The notes under the pieces were generated by a model, which was given only the letters and a program-made list of their open reading frames with translations, was not told the origin of the DNA and did not search any database. Positions 28,359-37,919 of a stretch of 64,000 nt of DNA are shown here, piece by piece. Position 1 is the first letter of the stretch; every line of letters begins with the position of its first letter. The translations under genes and the position numbers were made by a program. The DNA is from Bacillota bacterium (GTDB taxonomy: Bacteria > Bacillota > Clostridia > Acetivibrionales > JAEXSP01), in contig JAEXSP010000030.1 of assembly GCA_023453795.1 (NCBI GenBank), positions 124,001-188,000 of the forward strand. The letters are read 5' to 3'.

Positions 28359-28519
28359 ATGAAGTGTTTAATATCAAATAGACTAGCAGCACAGCGATTT
28401 TATTAATAACTCCCATGCTTGCGGGAAATAATATTGTTAGGATACCAAAATGGCGTTGAATGGTTACTTTTGAGGACAAATATGTTGCAATCTTAAAATA
28501 TTATGATAATATTATTGTA

Positions 28520-28525
28520 TATAAT
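28520..28525 (+). promoter_or_regulatory. -10 element of mreB/mbl
   Basis: TATAAT 26 bases upstream of the TTG start; the -35 is not clear. Confidence 0.4.
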
Positions 28526-28550
28526 TTTAAAGTAAGGGAGATGTTTTCTG

Positions 28551-29582
28551 TTGGGGTTTGGACAAGATATCGGAATCGATTTGGGTACCGCAACCGTCCT
28601 TGTTTATATAAAAGGTAAAGGTATTGTATTGAGAGAGCCTTCAGTAGTTGCTATAGATAAAAATACTAATAAATTGCTCGCTGTTGGAGAAGAAGCAAGA
28701 AGAATGCTGGGCAGAACCCCGGGTAACATCGTTGCGATAAGGCCTTTGCGTGAGGGCGTTATATCAGATTATGACATTACGGAAAGAATGCTGAAATATT
28801 TTATAAATAAAGTCTGCGGAAACAGAATGTTTAAGCTTTTCAAACCAAGAATAATGGTTTGTGTGCCAAGCGGAGTTACAGAGGTTGAAAAAAGGGCTGT
28901 TATTGATGCTGCTGTGCAGGCAGGTGCCAGAAAGACATACCTTATTGAGGAGCCGATAGCGGCAGCAATAGGTGCAGGAATTGACATCTCAAAGGCATGC
29001 GGAAGCATGGTGGTAGATATAGGCGGAGGTACAACCGACATAGCTGTTATCTCTCTTGGAGGTACTGTTGTCAGCACCTCGATTAAAATTGCCGGCGATA
29101 AATTTGATGAGAGTATTGTAAGGTACATGCGTAAAAAGCATAACGTAATGATAGGCGAGCGTACTGCTGAGGAATTGAAAATAAACATCGGAACCGTTTA
29201 TCCGAGGGTTCAGGAAGTTACAATGGATATAAGAGGAAGAAATCTTATTTCAGGACTTCCGAAAACAATCACGATATCTTCCTCAGAAATGATGGAAGCA
29301 TTGGAGGAATCAATTTCAAGCGTTGTCGAAGCAGTACATTCCGTCCTTGAAAGGACTCCTCCGGAGCTGGCTGCCGACATAAGTGACAGGGGCATTGTAA
29401 TGACAGGTGGAGGAAGCCTTGTATATGGCTTGGATAAGCTCCTTCAGGAAAAAACCGGCATTAATGTTCTGATAGCGGATGATGCAATATCCTGTGTAGC
29501 GCTAGGAACCGGTAAAGCGCTGGATAACATTGAAGTACTTGAGCAAACTGCGATAGCAGAGCTTAGAAATAACAGAAGATAA
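28551..29582 (+). CDS. mbl: MreB/Mbl actin-like rod-shape protein
   Basis: A 343-residue bacterial actin with the phosphate-1 motif DIGIDLGTATV near the start, phosphate-2 VVDIGGGTTDIAV near residue 160 and an adenosine loop VMTGGGSLVYGL near 283. It forms membrane-bound filaments that guide cell-wall synthesis. The start is TTG at 28551 with AAGGGAG 10 bases upstream. Linkage to spoIIID points to the Mbl/MreBH branch rather than the mreBCD operon. Ends at a strong terminator. Confidence 0.93.
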   Translation: MGFGQDIGIDLGTATVLVYIKGKGIVLREPSVVAIDKNTNKLLAVGEEARRMLGRTPGNIVAIRPLREGVISDYDITERMLKYFINKVCGNRMFKLFKPRIMVCVPSGVTEVEKRAVIDAAVQAGARKTYLIEEPIAAAIGAGIDISKACGSMVVDIGGGTTDIAVISLGGTVVSTSIKIAGDKFDESIVRYMRKKHNVMIGERTAEELKINIGTVYPRVQEVTMDIRGRNLISGLPKTITISSSEMMEALEESISSVVEAVHSVLERTPPELAADISDRGIVMTGGGSLVYGLDKLLQEKTGINVLIADDAISCVALGTGKALDNIEVLEQTAIAELRNNRR

Positions 29583-29595
29583 TCTTTATTTTATG

Positions 29596-29624
29596 AAAAG
29601 AGCATGCAGGTGCTCTTTTTTTGT
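29596..29624 (+). terminator. Terminator after mreB/mbl
   Basis: 9-bp stem AAAAGAGCA/TGCTCTTTT, 6-base loop, T-run. Confidence 0.9.
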
Positions 29625-29704
29625 TTTTATTGTATTATAAACTTTCCTGACGGTATAACCGATATGAATATAAGGAAAACTCTCTTTCTGCGTTTGGAGG
29701 TTAT

Positions 29705-31525
29705 ATGAAAAATCATATATTTAAAGCAGCATTAATCGCAGTAATATTTATATTGACATATCAATTCGGTGTTAAGCCCTGGCTTAACTATTTTGACGGT
29801 AAAAAGAATATCCTTCCTGACGGGCAAATATCACATGAAGCCGGTAAGTACGATGTAATAGTTGCAGGCGAGGATCCTGAAGGAATCGCGGCTGTTCTCT
29901 CGTCCTCAAGGTTAGGTGCAAAGACCCTTTTGATAGCTCAGGGAAAAGACCTCGGCGGAATTGTATCTGAATGCATGATAGTTGATTTTGAAAATAATTA
30001 TGACAATAATGCAAATGTTGTAAATAAAGGAATTGTGTCAGAATTCAAGAAGAAGCTGGGTGCCAACTTTTCAGTCGCAGGCTATATTTCCGGGATGAAA
30101 AAATTGACTGAAAATAAAAAAAATATTGATGTAGTTTACAATGCAAGAATTGAAGCAGCTATATTGGAAAGCAACCAAATTAAAGGAGTTCGCATTTCCA
30201 TAGGGGGCAAGGAAACTACATATTACGGAAAAAGGTTTATAGACGCAACGAGGGACGGAGCTATCTTGAAGGCTTGCGGTAATCCTTATTTTACCGGATC
30301 GGAGGATTTGAACCTTAAGAATACTTATATGGCGGCTAGACTCAACTTCGAATTAAAAAATGCAGATTGGAGCCTAGTACAGAGTTTGGCCTACAATAAG
30401 AAGTTTTTGAAGGTTATGGGGAAATATCAGAGTTCCAACATTAATATACGATTAAACAATATAAGGTTTTTCGTGAACGGTTTAAACGGAGTAATAGTAC
30501 AGGGCTTGGAAGTCATCAACCTTGACGTGTCTGATGGGGAAGCTGTCCGGAAGGCATATAATGAAGCTAAAAATGAAGTCAATAATTTAATTGTTTTTCT
30601 AAAGGCTCAATTCAAAGAAGAATTCAAAAGCGTTAATTCGTACAGTGTTGCGAAAAGCTTTTATTTCAGGGAGAAAGAACACTTTATCGGAGAGAGTACG
30701 CTTGAAGTAAATGACATTCTGGAGAATAGGGACTGCGAGGACAAGATTGCCTTGGGAGCCTATCCCGTAGAAATAGGTAAATTTACAAATTCACTCGTCA
30801 GCATTGCCGGAAAGCCCCATAGTTACGCAATTCCGCTAGGTTGCATAATACCTGTTAAAACCGACAATCTGCTGATGGTAGGTAGAAAGATATCATATTC
30901 CTCTATTGCAGCAAGCAGTGCCGGAAGTATGAGCGTAAACATAACAACCGGTGAATCTGCAGGCGTTGTAGCGGTTTACTCTTTAGTCAAAGACTTAACC
31001 CCAAGGGACATACTGAAACAAGAGAATGAAAGAATTATTGAGCTTGAGGACCTTTTAAAACAAGAAGGAGTATATTTACCTGATATTAAGGCAGTGAAAC
31101 AGCAGAGTTCCAACTGGTCCTATCCGGCCGTCAGGCAGCTTAACACGCTTGGACTACTGGAGGGCGGAGTTGCTAACGACTATGAATTTAACAGAATGGC
31201 TGTTCAAAAGGACATGGCCACTCTGCTGGTCAACGGCATATACAGGCTTTCGGCCGGCAAGTATTCAATCGATTTAAGCATGAGGCTAAACCCATTTATG
31301 ACAAATGACAGAATTACGCCCGAGATTGCGGGGGAGATTCTGCTTGCACTTTACAATACTGCTGCCGGGAACGGTCAGGCATACGACAAGGCATGCAGGT
31401 TAGGGTATATAGATAAGGTCTCGCAGCTTCAGATGGCTAAGAAGAAATTCCTTACAATGGATGACATTTATAACCTTTGCACAAACAACCTGAGAAGGTA
31501 TACCGGGAAGAGCATAAAGGATTGA
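29705..31525 (+). CDS. Membrane-anchored FAD-dependent oxidoreductase
   Basis: A 606-residue protein with one N-terminal hydrophobic segment (about residues 7-24) acting as signal anchor, then an FAD-binding domain of the FAD_oxidored (PF12831-like) type: VIVAGEDPEGIAAVLSSSRL at about 50-69 takes the place of the usual GxGxxG, with acidic residues at one of the glycine positions. GRKISYSSIAASSAGSM near residue 394 fits the C-terminal FAD contact. The substrate is unknown. GGAGG precedes the ATG. The GEDPEG loop is unusual and may weaken FAD binding. Confidence 0.75.
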   Translation: MKNHIFKAALIAVIFILTYQFGVKPWLNYFDGKKNILPDGQISHEAGKYDVIVAGEDPEGIAAVLSSSRLGAKTLLIAQGKDLGGIVSECMIVDFENNYDNNANVVNKGIVSEFKKKLGANFSVAGYISGMKKLTENKKNIDVVYNARIEAAILESNQIKGVRISIGGKETTYYGKRFIDATRDGAILKACGNPYFTGSEDLNLKNTYMAARLNFELKNADWSLVQSLAYNKKFLKVMGKYQSSNINIRLNNIRFFVNGLNGVIVQGLEVINLDVSDGEAVRKAYNEAKNEVNNLIVFLKAQFKEEFKSVNSYSVAKSFYFREKEHFIGESTLEVNDILENRDCEDKIALGAYPVEIGKFTNSLVSIAGKPHSYAIPLGCIIPVKTDNLLMVGRKISYSSIAASSAGSMSVNITTGESAGVVAVYSLVKDLTPRDILKQENERIIELEDLLKQEGVYLPDIKAVKQQSSNWSYPAVRQLNTLGLLEGGVANDYEFNRMAVQKDMATLLVNGIYRLSAGKYSIDLSMRLNPFMTNDRITPEIAGEILLALYNTAAGNGQAYDKACRLGYIDKVSQLQMAKKKFLTMDDIYNLCTNNLRRYTGKSIKD

Positions 31526-31526
31526 A

Positions 31527-32261
31527 CTATTTACCGGTCAGCCTTGCCCAAATGACATGGAAAACAAACCTTGGAAGGTCAAGCATCCTTTTGAAGCGCC
31601 AAGGCTCTTTATAAAGCCTGTAAAGCCATTCGAGGCCGTTCCTTCGGAAAAAATCAGGTGCTAATTTGACATTTCCTGCAAAAACGTCCAGAGTACCGCC
31701 AACTCCGATGCAAACCTTTACATTTAATTTATCCTTATGCTTTGCAATCCATTTTTCCTGTTTCGGTGCGCCAAGGGCAACCAAAAGGATGTCTGCATTA
31801 GCTGAGTTTATCTGGTTTACTATTTCATTTTCATCAGCATCAGAAAAATAGCCGTTTCTGCATCCTGCTATTTCAACATCAGGATATTTTTTAATTAAAT
31901 TTTCGCCTGCGGTTTCAGCAATACCGGGCTTGCTCCCGAAAAGAAAGAGCCTTAAACTGCTCGTTCTCGGCATTAAGAGCGTCTCCTTGACCAGGTCGAT
32001 ACCTGAAACCTTTTCAGGGAGCCTGCGCTTGAGTATTTTGGAAGCCAGAACTACGCCGGCTCCGTCAGCTACAAGAAGATCGGCATTTGAAAGAATTTCC
32101 TTGAGGTGGGTATCTCTTTGCGCAGCCATCATAATTTCAGCATTGGGTGTGTAAACCGCATGTATGCCTTTATCTGAAATGAAGCCGTACAATTTATCGA
32201 CTGCTTCCCTCATAGTAACCTTATCAACAGGTACGCCTAATATGTCTATAGTATTCCGCAT
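31527..32261 (-). CDS. tagA: WecG/TagA-family glycosyltransferase
   Basis: A 244-residue GT26 enzyme with the PNAEIMM and LLVADGAGVV motifs (conserved Asp) and GAPKQEKWIAKH. The family transfers N-acetylmannosamine to an undecaprenyl-linked sugar in teichoic acid or secondary wall polymer synthesis. Its start overlaps the stop of the GT4-CsaB gene by one base. Together with CsaB this suggests a pyruvylated secondary cell-wall polymer that holds S-layer proteins. Confidence 0.9.
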   Translation of the reverse strand: MRNTIDILGVPVDKVTMREAVDKLYGFISDKGIHAVYTPNAEIMMAAQRDTHLKEILSNADLLVADGAGVVLASKILKRRLPEKVSGIDLVKETLLMPRTSSLRLFLFGSKPGIAETAGENLIKKYPDVEIAGCRNGYFSDADENEIVNQINSANADILLVALGAPKQEKWIAKHKDKLNVKVCIGVGGTLDVFAGNVKLAPDFFRRNGLEWLYRLYKEPWRFKRMLDLPRFVFHVIWARLTGK

Positions 32262-34507
32262 TATTTCCCCTCCAAAAGATCAATCGCCAACTCCACATTT
32301 TTCAATGACTTTTCCTTATGATCCTGCATTACTTTTTCCAACTGCATTTTAATATCCTGACGCCTGTTCCATATATCATCAATTAGCTTTGTCAGCTTAT
32401 CGTAATCAAGGTTCTTTATGTGTCCGGCAGATGCATTTTCCTGCAAAATGTATTGCATGAAGCCTTCCACCTTCGTCTCGTAAACAAGTCCCACCACCGG
32501 AATGTTTAGGCTTGCTGCGAAAATTAATGAGTGCAGTCTCATGCCTATAAGCATTTCCATGCGGCTGATTATTCCCATTACGCTGTTATCTCCGGTGTCC
32601 CCGTACTTGTTTCTGATAATGTACCCTTTACCTTTCATTTTTGATACTATTTCCTCTATTACCTTAAGGTCGTTTGGATACTGCATGGGTATGAATACAG
32701 GCTTAACACCGTATTTTTCTATCATATAGTCAGCCGATTTTGCTATGATTTCCTTATATTTCTCGTGTCCGTTCCATGCTCTGGCGGAGAAGCCTATAAA
32801 CGGTCCCTCGAGAGCTATTCCCTCTGCTTTGAAGATCTTATCGATTTCAGACGGATCGGCAGTCTCGACTGCTAAAGCCGGATCCGCAGTTACCATGATT
32901 TTTGGCTTATCAATCATCAAGTTATCCAGCTCCTGCTTGGACATTTCTTCCCTTAAGGTTATTATATCCACTCTATTTGTCACCTTACGGACAAGCAATC
33001 TGTTTATGCGCCTGTTAACCGGGCCTACGCCGTTTGCATAGACCATTGTTTTCAGTCCCATTTTCTTTGCCAGCCATAATATGGCGGTGTAGTACACAAG
33101 GGAACGGCTGCTGGTATTATCCTGCAAAAGTGTTCCCCCCCCATGTATGAGCATTTTTGTCTTTGACATGGCCCGAAGAATATGAAAAAGGTTTTTACGG
33201 TTAATGGAATCCACACCGTAAATTCTTTTTGTTTCAGAAGGATTTTTAGAAAGTACTATAATTCGTATATCTTTTCTATAGCTTGCCAGCCGGTTTATTA
33301 TCGAAGACAGTATTGCGTCGTCCCCGATATTTCTGAATCCGTAATAGCCCGATACCATTACATCATATTTTGAACTGTCTGTCCCGGACTGACCTTTGAC
33401 ATCAATTATCCGGTTGTATATTCCAAGCTGTGTCTTGCACATGCTTTCAAGGGAAAAATGTTCTTTAGCCTTCTTGTACATTTTTTCGCCCATAGCAATC
33501 CTTTTGCTGTCGTCCTTGACAAGCTCAAGTATATACCCTGCCATTTTCTTGTAGTCACCGGGTTCAAAAAGATAGCCGTTTTCACCGCTCTCGATCAGAT
33601 CTGAAATTCCTCCGACATCACTGCTTACAGTAGCCTTTTTCATTATGGCTCCTTCCAGGATGACGTAGGGAAAGCCCTCGCTTATGGATGTTAAAGTATT
33701 AATGTCTACAATGCTCATAAACTGGTAGGGTTCATTGACATAGCCGAGAAAATGGACATTATCGGTGATTCCAAGAGCTTCAGCCTTGCGTTCAAGCGTT
33801 TTGCGCTCTTCACCGTCACCGGCAATAATGAATTTAACCGAGGGATCCTGCGATAAAACCTCTTTGGCGGCTTCTAAAAAAACCCCCAACCCTTTAACTG
33901 CGGTTAACCTTGCAATTATTCCGACGATTTTATCGCTGTCCTTCAGCTCAAGGTTATGCTTTTTCGAAAATTCTGATCTTGAAGTCAAGGGGATGTCACG
34001 GTTGAAATCTATACCGTTCGGGAGAAGAAATATCTTTTCGGGATTGAACTTCCTTTGAATAAGTGTTTCCTTCAGACTGCGGGAAACATTGACATAATAG
34101 TCTATCATGCGAAGAGCTATCATGTTGACAATGCCTATTGTATAGCGCCTGACTGCGCTGTGGAGGTAATCCAGCCTATAGTCGCTGTGAACTGTAGTTA
34201 CCAGCGGCAGTTTTGTGAAGCGTTTTGCTATTACAGCAAACATATTTGCCTTTGACCCATGGCAGTGAATTACCTGATAATCGTCTTCCTTAACAATGCG
34301 TATGAATTTCCGTATATCCGCAAAAATATTTCCGCTTCTAATAACAACCGTATCAATACCCATAGCAACCGCATCATCGGCAAAAGCTCCGGGACGCAGA
34401 CTTACCAGCTTTACATCAATATAACTGTTTAGTGTCTTTATTAATGAAAGGACATGGGTTTTTGCACCACCCACGTCGCCTCCGCCGATTATATGAATTA
34501 CTTTCAT
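32261..34507 (-). CDS. GT4 glycosyltransferase fused to CsaB polysaccharide pyruvyltransferase
   Basis: A 748-residue two-domain protein. Residues 1-375 are a GT4 glycosyltransferase (GGGDVGGAKTHV at the N-terminus, EGFPYVILEGAIMKK near 295 as the E-x7-E motif). Residues 384-745 are a CsaB-type pyruvyltransferase (SGYYGFRNIGDDAIL, GGGTLLQD, GMRLHSLIFA). CsaB adds pyruvate ketals to wall polysaccharide so that SLH-domain proteins can bind. Single-domain CsaB is about 360 residues, so this is a true fusion. Followed by tagA with 1-base overlap. Confidence 0.88.
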   Translation of the reverse strand: MKVIHIIGGGDVGGAKTHVLSLIKTLNSYIDVKLVSLRPGAFADDAVAMGIDTVVIRSGNIFADIRKFIRIVKEDDYQVIHCHGSKANMFAVIAKRFTKLPLVTTVHSDYRLDYLHSAVRRYTIGIVNMIALRMIDYYVNVSRSLKETLIQRKFNPEKIFLLPNGIDFNRDIPLTSRSEFSKKHNLELKDSDKIVGIIARLTAVKGLGVFLEAAKEVLSQDPSVKFIIAGDGEERKTLERKAEALGITDNVHFLGYVNEPYQFMSIVDINTLTSISEGFPYVILEGAIMKKATVSSDVGGISDLIESGENGYLFEPGDYKKMAGYILELVKDDSKRIAMGEKMYKKAKEHFSLESMCKTQLGIYNRIIDVKGQSGTDSSKYDVMVSGYYGFRNIGDDAILSSIINRLASYRKDIRIIVLSKNPSETKRIYGVDSINRKNLFHILRAMSKTKMLIHGGGTLLQDNTSSRSLVYYTAILWLAKKMGLKTMVYANGVGPVNRRINRLLVRKVTNRVDIITLREEMSKQELDNLMIDKPKIMVTADPALAVETADPSEIDKIFKAEGIALEGPFIGFSARAWNGHEKYKEIIAKSADYMIEKYGVKPVFIPMQYPNDLKVIEEIVSKMKGKGYIIRNKYGDTGDNSVMGIISRMEMLIGMRLHSLIFAASLNIPVVGLVYETKVEGFMQYILQENASAGHIKNLDYDKLTKLIDDIWNRRQDIKMQLEKVMQDHKEKSLKNVELAIDLLEGK

Positions 34508-34526
34508 GATTTTCTCCTTGGTAAAG

Positions 34527-35471
34527 CTACTTTTGATTTTGTTTAAACCAGTTTATCAGTTTGACAAGTCCGTCATATACATTGACATTTGGCTTATAGC
34601 CCAAGAGTTTTTCAGCCTTGCTGATGTCAGCCACTGAATGGATGATGTCGCCGACCCTGGGCTGTTCATAGATTGCAGACAATTCAGTATGTATTATGCT
34701 GTTAAGCATATGAACGAGTTCATTCATGGTAATGCTTGTTCCGCACCCTATATTGATAATTTCAGATGTTCCGGGCCATTCACACGAACTAGCCAGCAGG
34801 TTGGCATCAACAACATTGTCTATGTATACAAAATCGCGGCTTGCAAGACCGTCTCCGAATATCACGGGCCTTATGCCCTGCAGCATCTTGGACGAGAAAA
34901 TTGAAATTACTCCTGAATAAAAGGAATTGGGATCCTGCTTTGGTCCGAATACGTTAAAGTATCTTAAAGAGATAACTTCCAGCCCGTACACACTGTAAAA
35001 AGCCTTCCCGTAATATTCCTGAGTGAGCTTTGCTACAGCATAAGGTGATATGGGATTGGGAAGCATGTCCTCCCTTTTGGGCAATTCAGGTGAATCTCCA
35101 TATGCAGCCGCAGATACTGCCTGAACAATTCTTTTGACGCTTTTGCTGTCTACTGCTGCCTTGAAGAGGTTTACCGTGGCAGTTACAATGCTTTCATTGA
35201 CTCCGATGGGATCTTTAATAGATAACTGAACAGATGGCACGGCAGAATGGTGAAAAACGTATTCTATTCCTTCAACAGCTTTTCTTGCTACATCATAATC
35301 TGAAAGATCGCCGTTTAAAAAATCTATATTATCCATGAATTCCTGTATGTTTTCCATTTTTCCGGTTGAAAGATTGTCTACTATTCTGACATAATGTCCT
35401 GCTTTTACAAGACGTTCAACGATGTTTGAGCCGATGAAGCCGGCACCGCCCGTTACTAAATAATTACTCAT
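34527..35471 (-). CDS. NAD-dependent epimerase/dehydratase (UDP-glucose 4-epimerase-like)
   Basis: A 314-residue extended SDR enzyme with GGAGFIGSN (NAD-binding), the catalytic YAVAK, and HHSAVPSV after the fourth strand. It probably interconverts UDP-sugars for the wall polymer built by the neighbouring genes. The ATG at 35471 is preferred, with GAGG 5 bases upstream; a GTG two codons earlier is possible. It is 19 bases upstream of the GT4-CsaB gene. Confidence 0.88.
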   Translation of the reverse strand: MSNYLVTGGAGFIGSNIVERLVKAGHYVRIVDNLSTGKMENIQEFMDNIDFLNGDLSDYDVARKAVEGIEYVFHHSAVPSVQLSIKDPIGVNESIVTATVNLFKAAVDSKSVKRIVQAVSAAAYGDSPELPKREDMLPNPISPYAVAKLTQEYYGKAFYSVYGLEVISLRYFNVFGPKQDPNSFYSGVISIFSSKMLQGIRPVIFGDGLASRDFVYIDNVVDANLLASSCEWPGTSEIINIGCGTSITMNELVHMLNSIIHTELSAIYEQPRVGDIIHSVADISKAEKLLGYKPNVNVYDGLVKLINWFKQNQK

Positions 35472-35674
35472 ATGCACCTCGTAATATAAAAAAATACAAT
35501 AAATATTGTAAAAAGTATAATAATATAACTATCTACTATTAACTTAAAGTTTATTTTATAGTTTTTAGTTTGTCAATATTACCATAGACCTTGTTAAAAA
35601 GTAGCTTAAAATATGGACTTATTAGATTTCCTATAGTATACTGATTTCAGAATTAATTCAAAGGAGTTGTAGCC

Positions 35675-36520
35675 ATGGATAAGATCAAGCTGAAAGAATT
35701 AAAGAAACAAGCTGCTTTAATTCGCAAGCACATAATAGATGAGGTATATAGCGCTGCATCCGGTCATCCGGGAGGCTCGCTTTCATGTGCCGACATATTG
35801 ACAGTGCTTTATTTTAATGAAATGCGTATAGACCCACAGAATCCCCGCTGGGAGGATAGGGACAGGTTCGTTTTATCAAAAGGCCACTGTTCTCCGGCAT
35901 TATATGCATCCCTGGCGGAAAAAGGCTTTTTCCCGAAGGAAGAACTGCTTAAGTTCAGGAGCATTGACAGCTTTCTTGAAGGTCATCCCAGCATGAGATA
36001 TGTGCCGGGAGTCGACATGTCAACGGGTTCTCTGGGACAAGGAATATCTGCAGCAGTTGGAATGGCGCTGGCAGGGAAGCTTGACAAGAAGGATTATAGA
36101 GTGTTTGCAATACTGGGAGATGGTGAAATACAGGAAGGGCAAGTGTGGGAAGCTTTTATGGCTGCAGCTCACTACAAGCTGGATAACCTTACTGCATTTT
36201 TGGATCACAACCATCTACAGATTGACGGAAATATTACCGAGGTAATGTCACCTGAACCTGTTATAGATAAATTCAGCGCATTCGGGTGGAAGGTCATATC
36301 TGTCAACGGTCATGATTACGTTCAGCTTGACGAGGCGATTACCGAGGCGAAAAAATGTAAAGGCAAACCTACCGTTATAGTTGCTGAAACAGTGAAAGGC
36401 AAAGGCGTTTCCTTCATGGAAAACGCTGCAGGCTGGCATGGCTCTGCACCTAACAAAGAGCAGAGAGACCAGGCTATGCTTGAACTTGATACTTTTTTAG
36501 CAAAATTGGAGGAGGAGTAA
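35675..36520 (+). CDS. Transketolase, N-terminal (TPP-binding) subunit
   Basis: A 281-residue subunit with HPGGSLS, SKGHCSPALYA and the TPP motif GDGEIQEGQVWEA followed by LDHNHLQ. Split transketolases of two genes are common in clostridia. The enzyme moves two-carbon units in the non-oxidative pentose phosphate pathway. AAAGGAG lies upstream of the ATG. The second subunit starts 1 base after the stop. Confidence 0.94.
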   Translation: MDKIKLKELKKQAALIRKHIIDEVYSAASGHPGGSLSCADILTVLYFNEMRIDPQNPRWEDRDRFVLSKGHCSPALYASLAEKGFFPKEELLKFRSIDSFLEGHPSMRYVPGVDMSTGSLGQGISAAVGMALAGKLDKKDYRVFAILGDGEIQEGQVWEAFMAAAHYKLDNLTAFLDHNHLQIDGNITEVMSPEPVIDKFSAFGWKVISVNGHDYVQLDEAITEAKKCKGKPTVIVAETVKGKGVSFMENAAGWHGSAPNKEQRDQAMLELDTFLAKLEEE

Positions 36521-36521
36521 A

Positions 36522-37463
36522 ATGTCACAGAAAATTGCGACCAGGGAAGCATACGGAGCGAAATTGGCAGAACTGGGTGAAGATAAAAGAATTGTGGTAC
36601 TTGATGCCGATTTATCAAAATCAACAAAGACGGACATTTTCAAGAAAAAATATCCCGAAAGGTTTATCAACATGGGGATAGCCGAATCAAATATGATGGC
36701 TACCGCGGCGGGCATTTCCACCTGCGGGAAAATAGTTTTTGCGAGCACCTTTGCCATGTTTGCATCAGGCAGGGCATTTGAACAGGTAAGGAATTCGATT
36801 TGCTACCCTTCTCTGAATGTTAAAATCGGAGCAACTCATGCGGGGATTACTGTAGGCGAAGACGGAGCTTCTCATCAGACTGTTGAAGATATAGCACTTA
36901 TGAGAGCTTTGCCAAATATGGTTGTATTAAGCCCGGCTGATGCAGTTGAAACTGCGCATTGCGTGCAGGCTGCATGTGAATATGACGGGCCGGTATATTT
37001 AAGGCTGGGGAGACTTGGCGTACCGGTTATATATGACGAAAGTAGCTATAAGTTTGAAATAGGCAAGGGGATAACGATTTCAGAAGGCAGTGATGCAACT
37101 ATAATTGCTACCGGATTGATGGTCAAGCTGGCAATGGATGCAAGCGATATGCTTAAGAGTGAAGGAATAAGCGTTGGTGTAATAGACATTCATACGATAA
37201 AGCCTTTGGATAAGGATATTATAATCAATGCGGCTAAAAAGTCCGGAGCTGTTGTAACAGCTGAAGAACATAATATAATAGGCGGTTTAGGCAGCGCAGT
37301 ATCGGAAGTACTTGTGGAGAATTATCCGGTTCCGATGAAGAGAGTTGGAATTGAAGACAAATTCGGTAAATCCGGCAAGCCTGAACTGCTGCTTGAGAAA
37401 TATGGCTTGACAGCTTCCAATATTGTCAATAAGGTTAAGGAAGCCATTTCAATGAAAAAGTAA
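36522..37463 (+). CDS. Transketolase, C-terminal subunit
   Basis: A 313-residue subunit with the pyrimidine-binding and C-terminal domains (GIAESNMMATAAG, THAGITVGEDGASHQ). Completes the split transketolase. GGAGGAG lies just before the start. The last 60 bases of this gene (from 37401) are duplicated twice downstream within the RiPP precursor array, which marks one breakpoint of that amplification. Confidence 0.94.
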   Translation: MSQKIATREAYGAKLAELGEDKRIVVLDADLSKSTKTDIFKKKYPERFINMGIAESNMMATAAGISTCGKIVFASTFAMFASGRAFEQVRNSICYPSLNVKIGATHAGITVGEDGASHQTVEDIALMRALPNMVVLSPADAVETAHCVQAACEYDGPVYLRLGRLGVPVIYDESSYKFEIGKGITISEGSDATIIATGLMVKLAMDASDMLKSEGISVGVIDIHTIKPLDKDIIINAAKKSGAVVTAEEHNIIGGLGSAVSEVLVENYPVPMKRVGIEDKFGKSGKPELLLEKYGLTASNIVNKVKEAISMKK

Positions 37464-37480
37464 CCTTCAATAAATTAATG

Positions 37481-37511
37481 AGCCTTCATGCTGATGCATG
37501 GAGGCTTTTTT
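37481..37511 (+). terminator. Terminator after transketolase
   Basis: 11-bp stem AGCCTTCATGC/GCATGGAGGCT with one wobble, TGAT loop and T-run. Copied at 38571-38601; the copy at about 37999 is degenerate. Confidence 0.9.
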
Positions 37512-37700
37512 GAGAAACATATGAAATTTGTACGACATGCCACAACAACGGTTTATGTGAGTTGTCAAACCAGAGTATATTAGCCGGTGGTAAAATAAAA
37601 ATGGTGATAAATAACAGAGTTGTATATTGTGAATGGTATTAATTTTTTATTTTGCTATATTGTGATTCTGATTTATAAACGAACCATTACGGCAAAATAA

Positions 37701-37877
37701 TTATGAATAAAGGTAATCAATGCCTCTACAAGTATCCACACAGCTGTACATGCAACTGGAAGAACATCCATAGGTGCACCCGGTATAGCAAGTATCTGAA
37801 CATCCGGCGCACCATGTATACCCGTTTACATCATTATTTTCTGTATGTATCTTTTTAAACCCGAATAAATTGTTCAT
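37701..37877 (-). CDS. CXXX-repeat Cys-rich RiPP precursor, copy 1 (shortened)
   Basis: A 58-residue peptide. The leader (about 20 residues, MNNLFGFKKIHTENNDVNGY) is nearly identical to that of the other two copies. The core then reads CAGCSDTCYTGCTYGC and continues to eight cysteines spaced CX2C then CX3C. Compared with copies 2 and 3 it lacks 17 codons and four cysteines, an in-frame deletion. GGAGTG lies 7-8 bases before the ATG. It is the probable substrate of the radical SAM maturase upstream. It resembles the CXXX-repeat and Clo7bot-type peptide families. Confidence 0.8.
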   Translation of the reverse strand: MNNLFGFKKIHTENNDVNGYTWCAGCSDTCYTGCTYGCSSSCMYSCVDTCRGIDYLYS

Positions 37878-37919
37878 AGTATATCACTCCTTGTTCACTG
37901 CTATTTATCACCAAAGGGT

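Larger units (their letters stand above)
37401..37919. repeat. Tandem segmental repeat, unit 1 (519 bases)
   Basis: First copy of a unit that runs from the last 63 bases of the transketolase gene through its terminator and the precursor gene to a CACCAAA-GGTTA junction. Shorter than the others mainly because its precursor lacks 51 bases. Confidence 0.9.
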
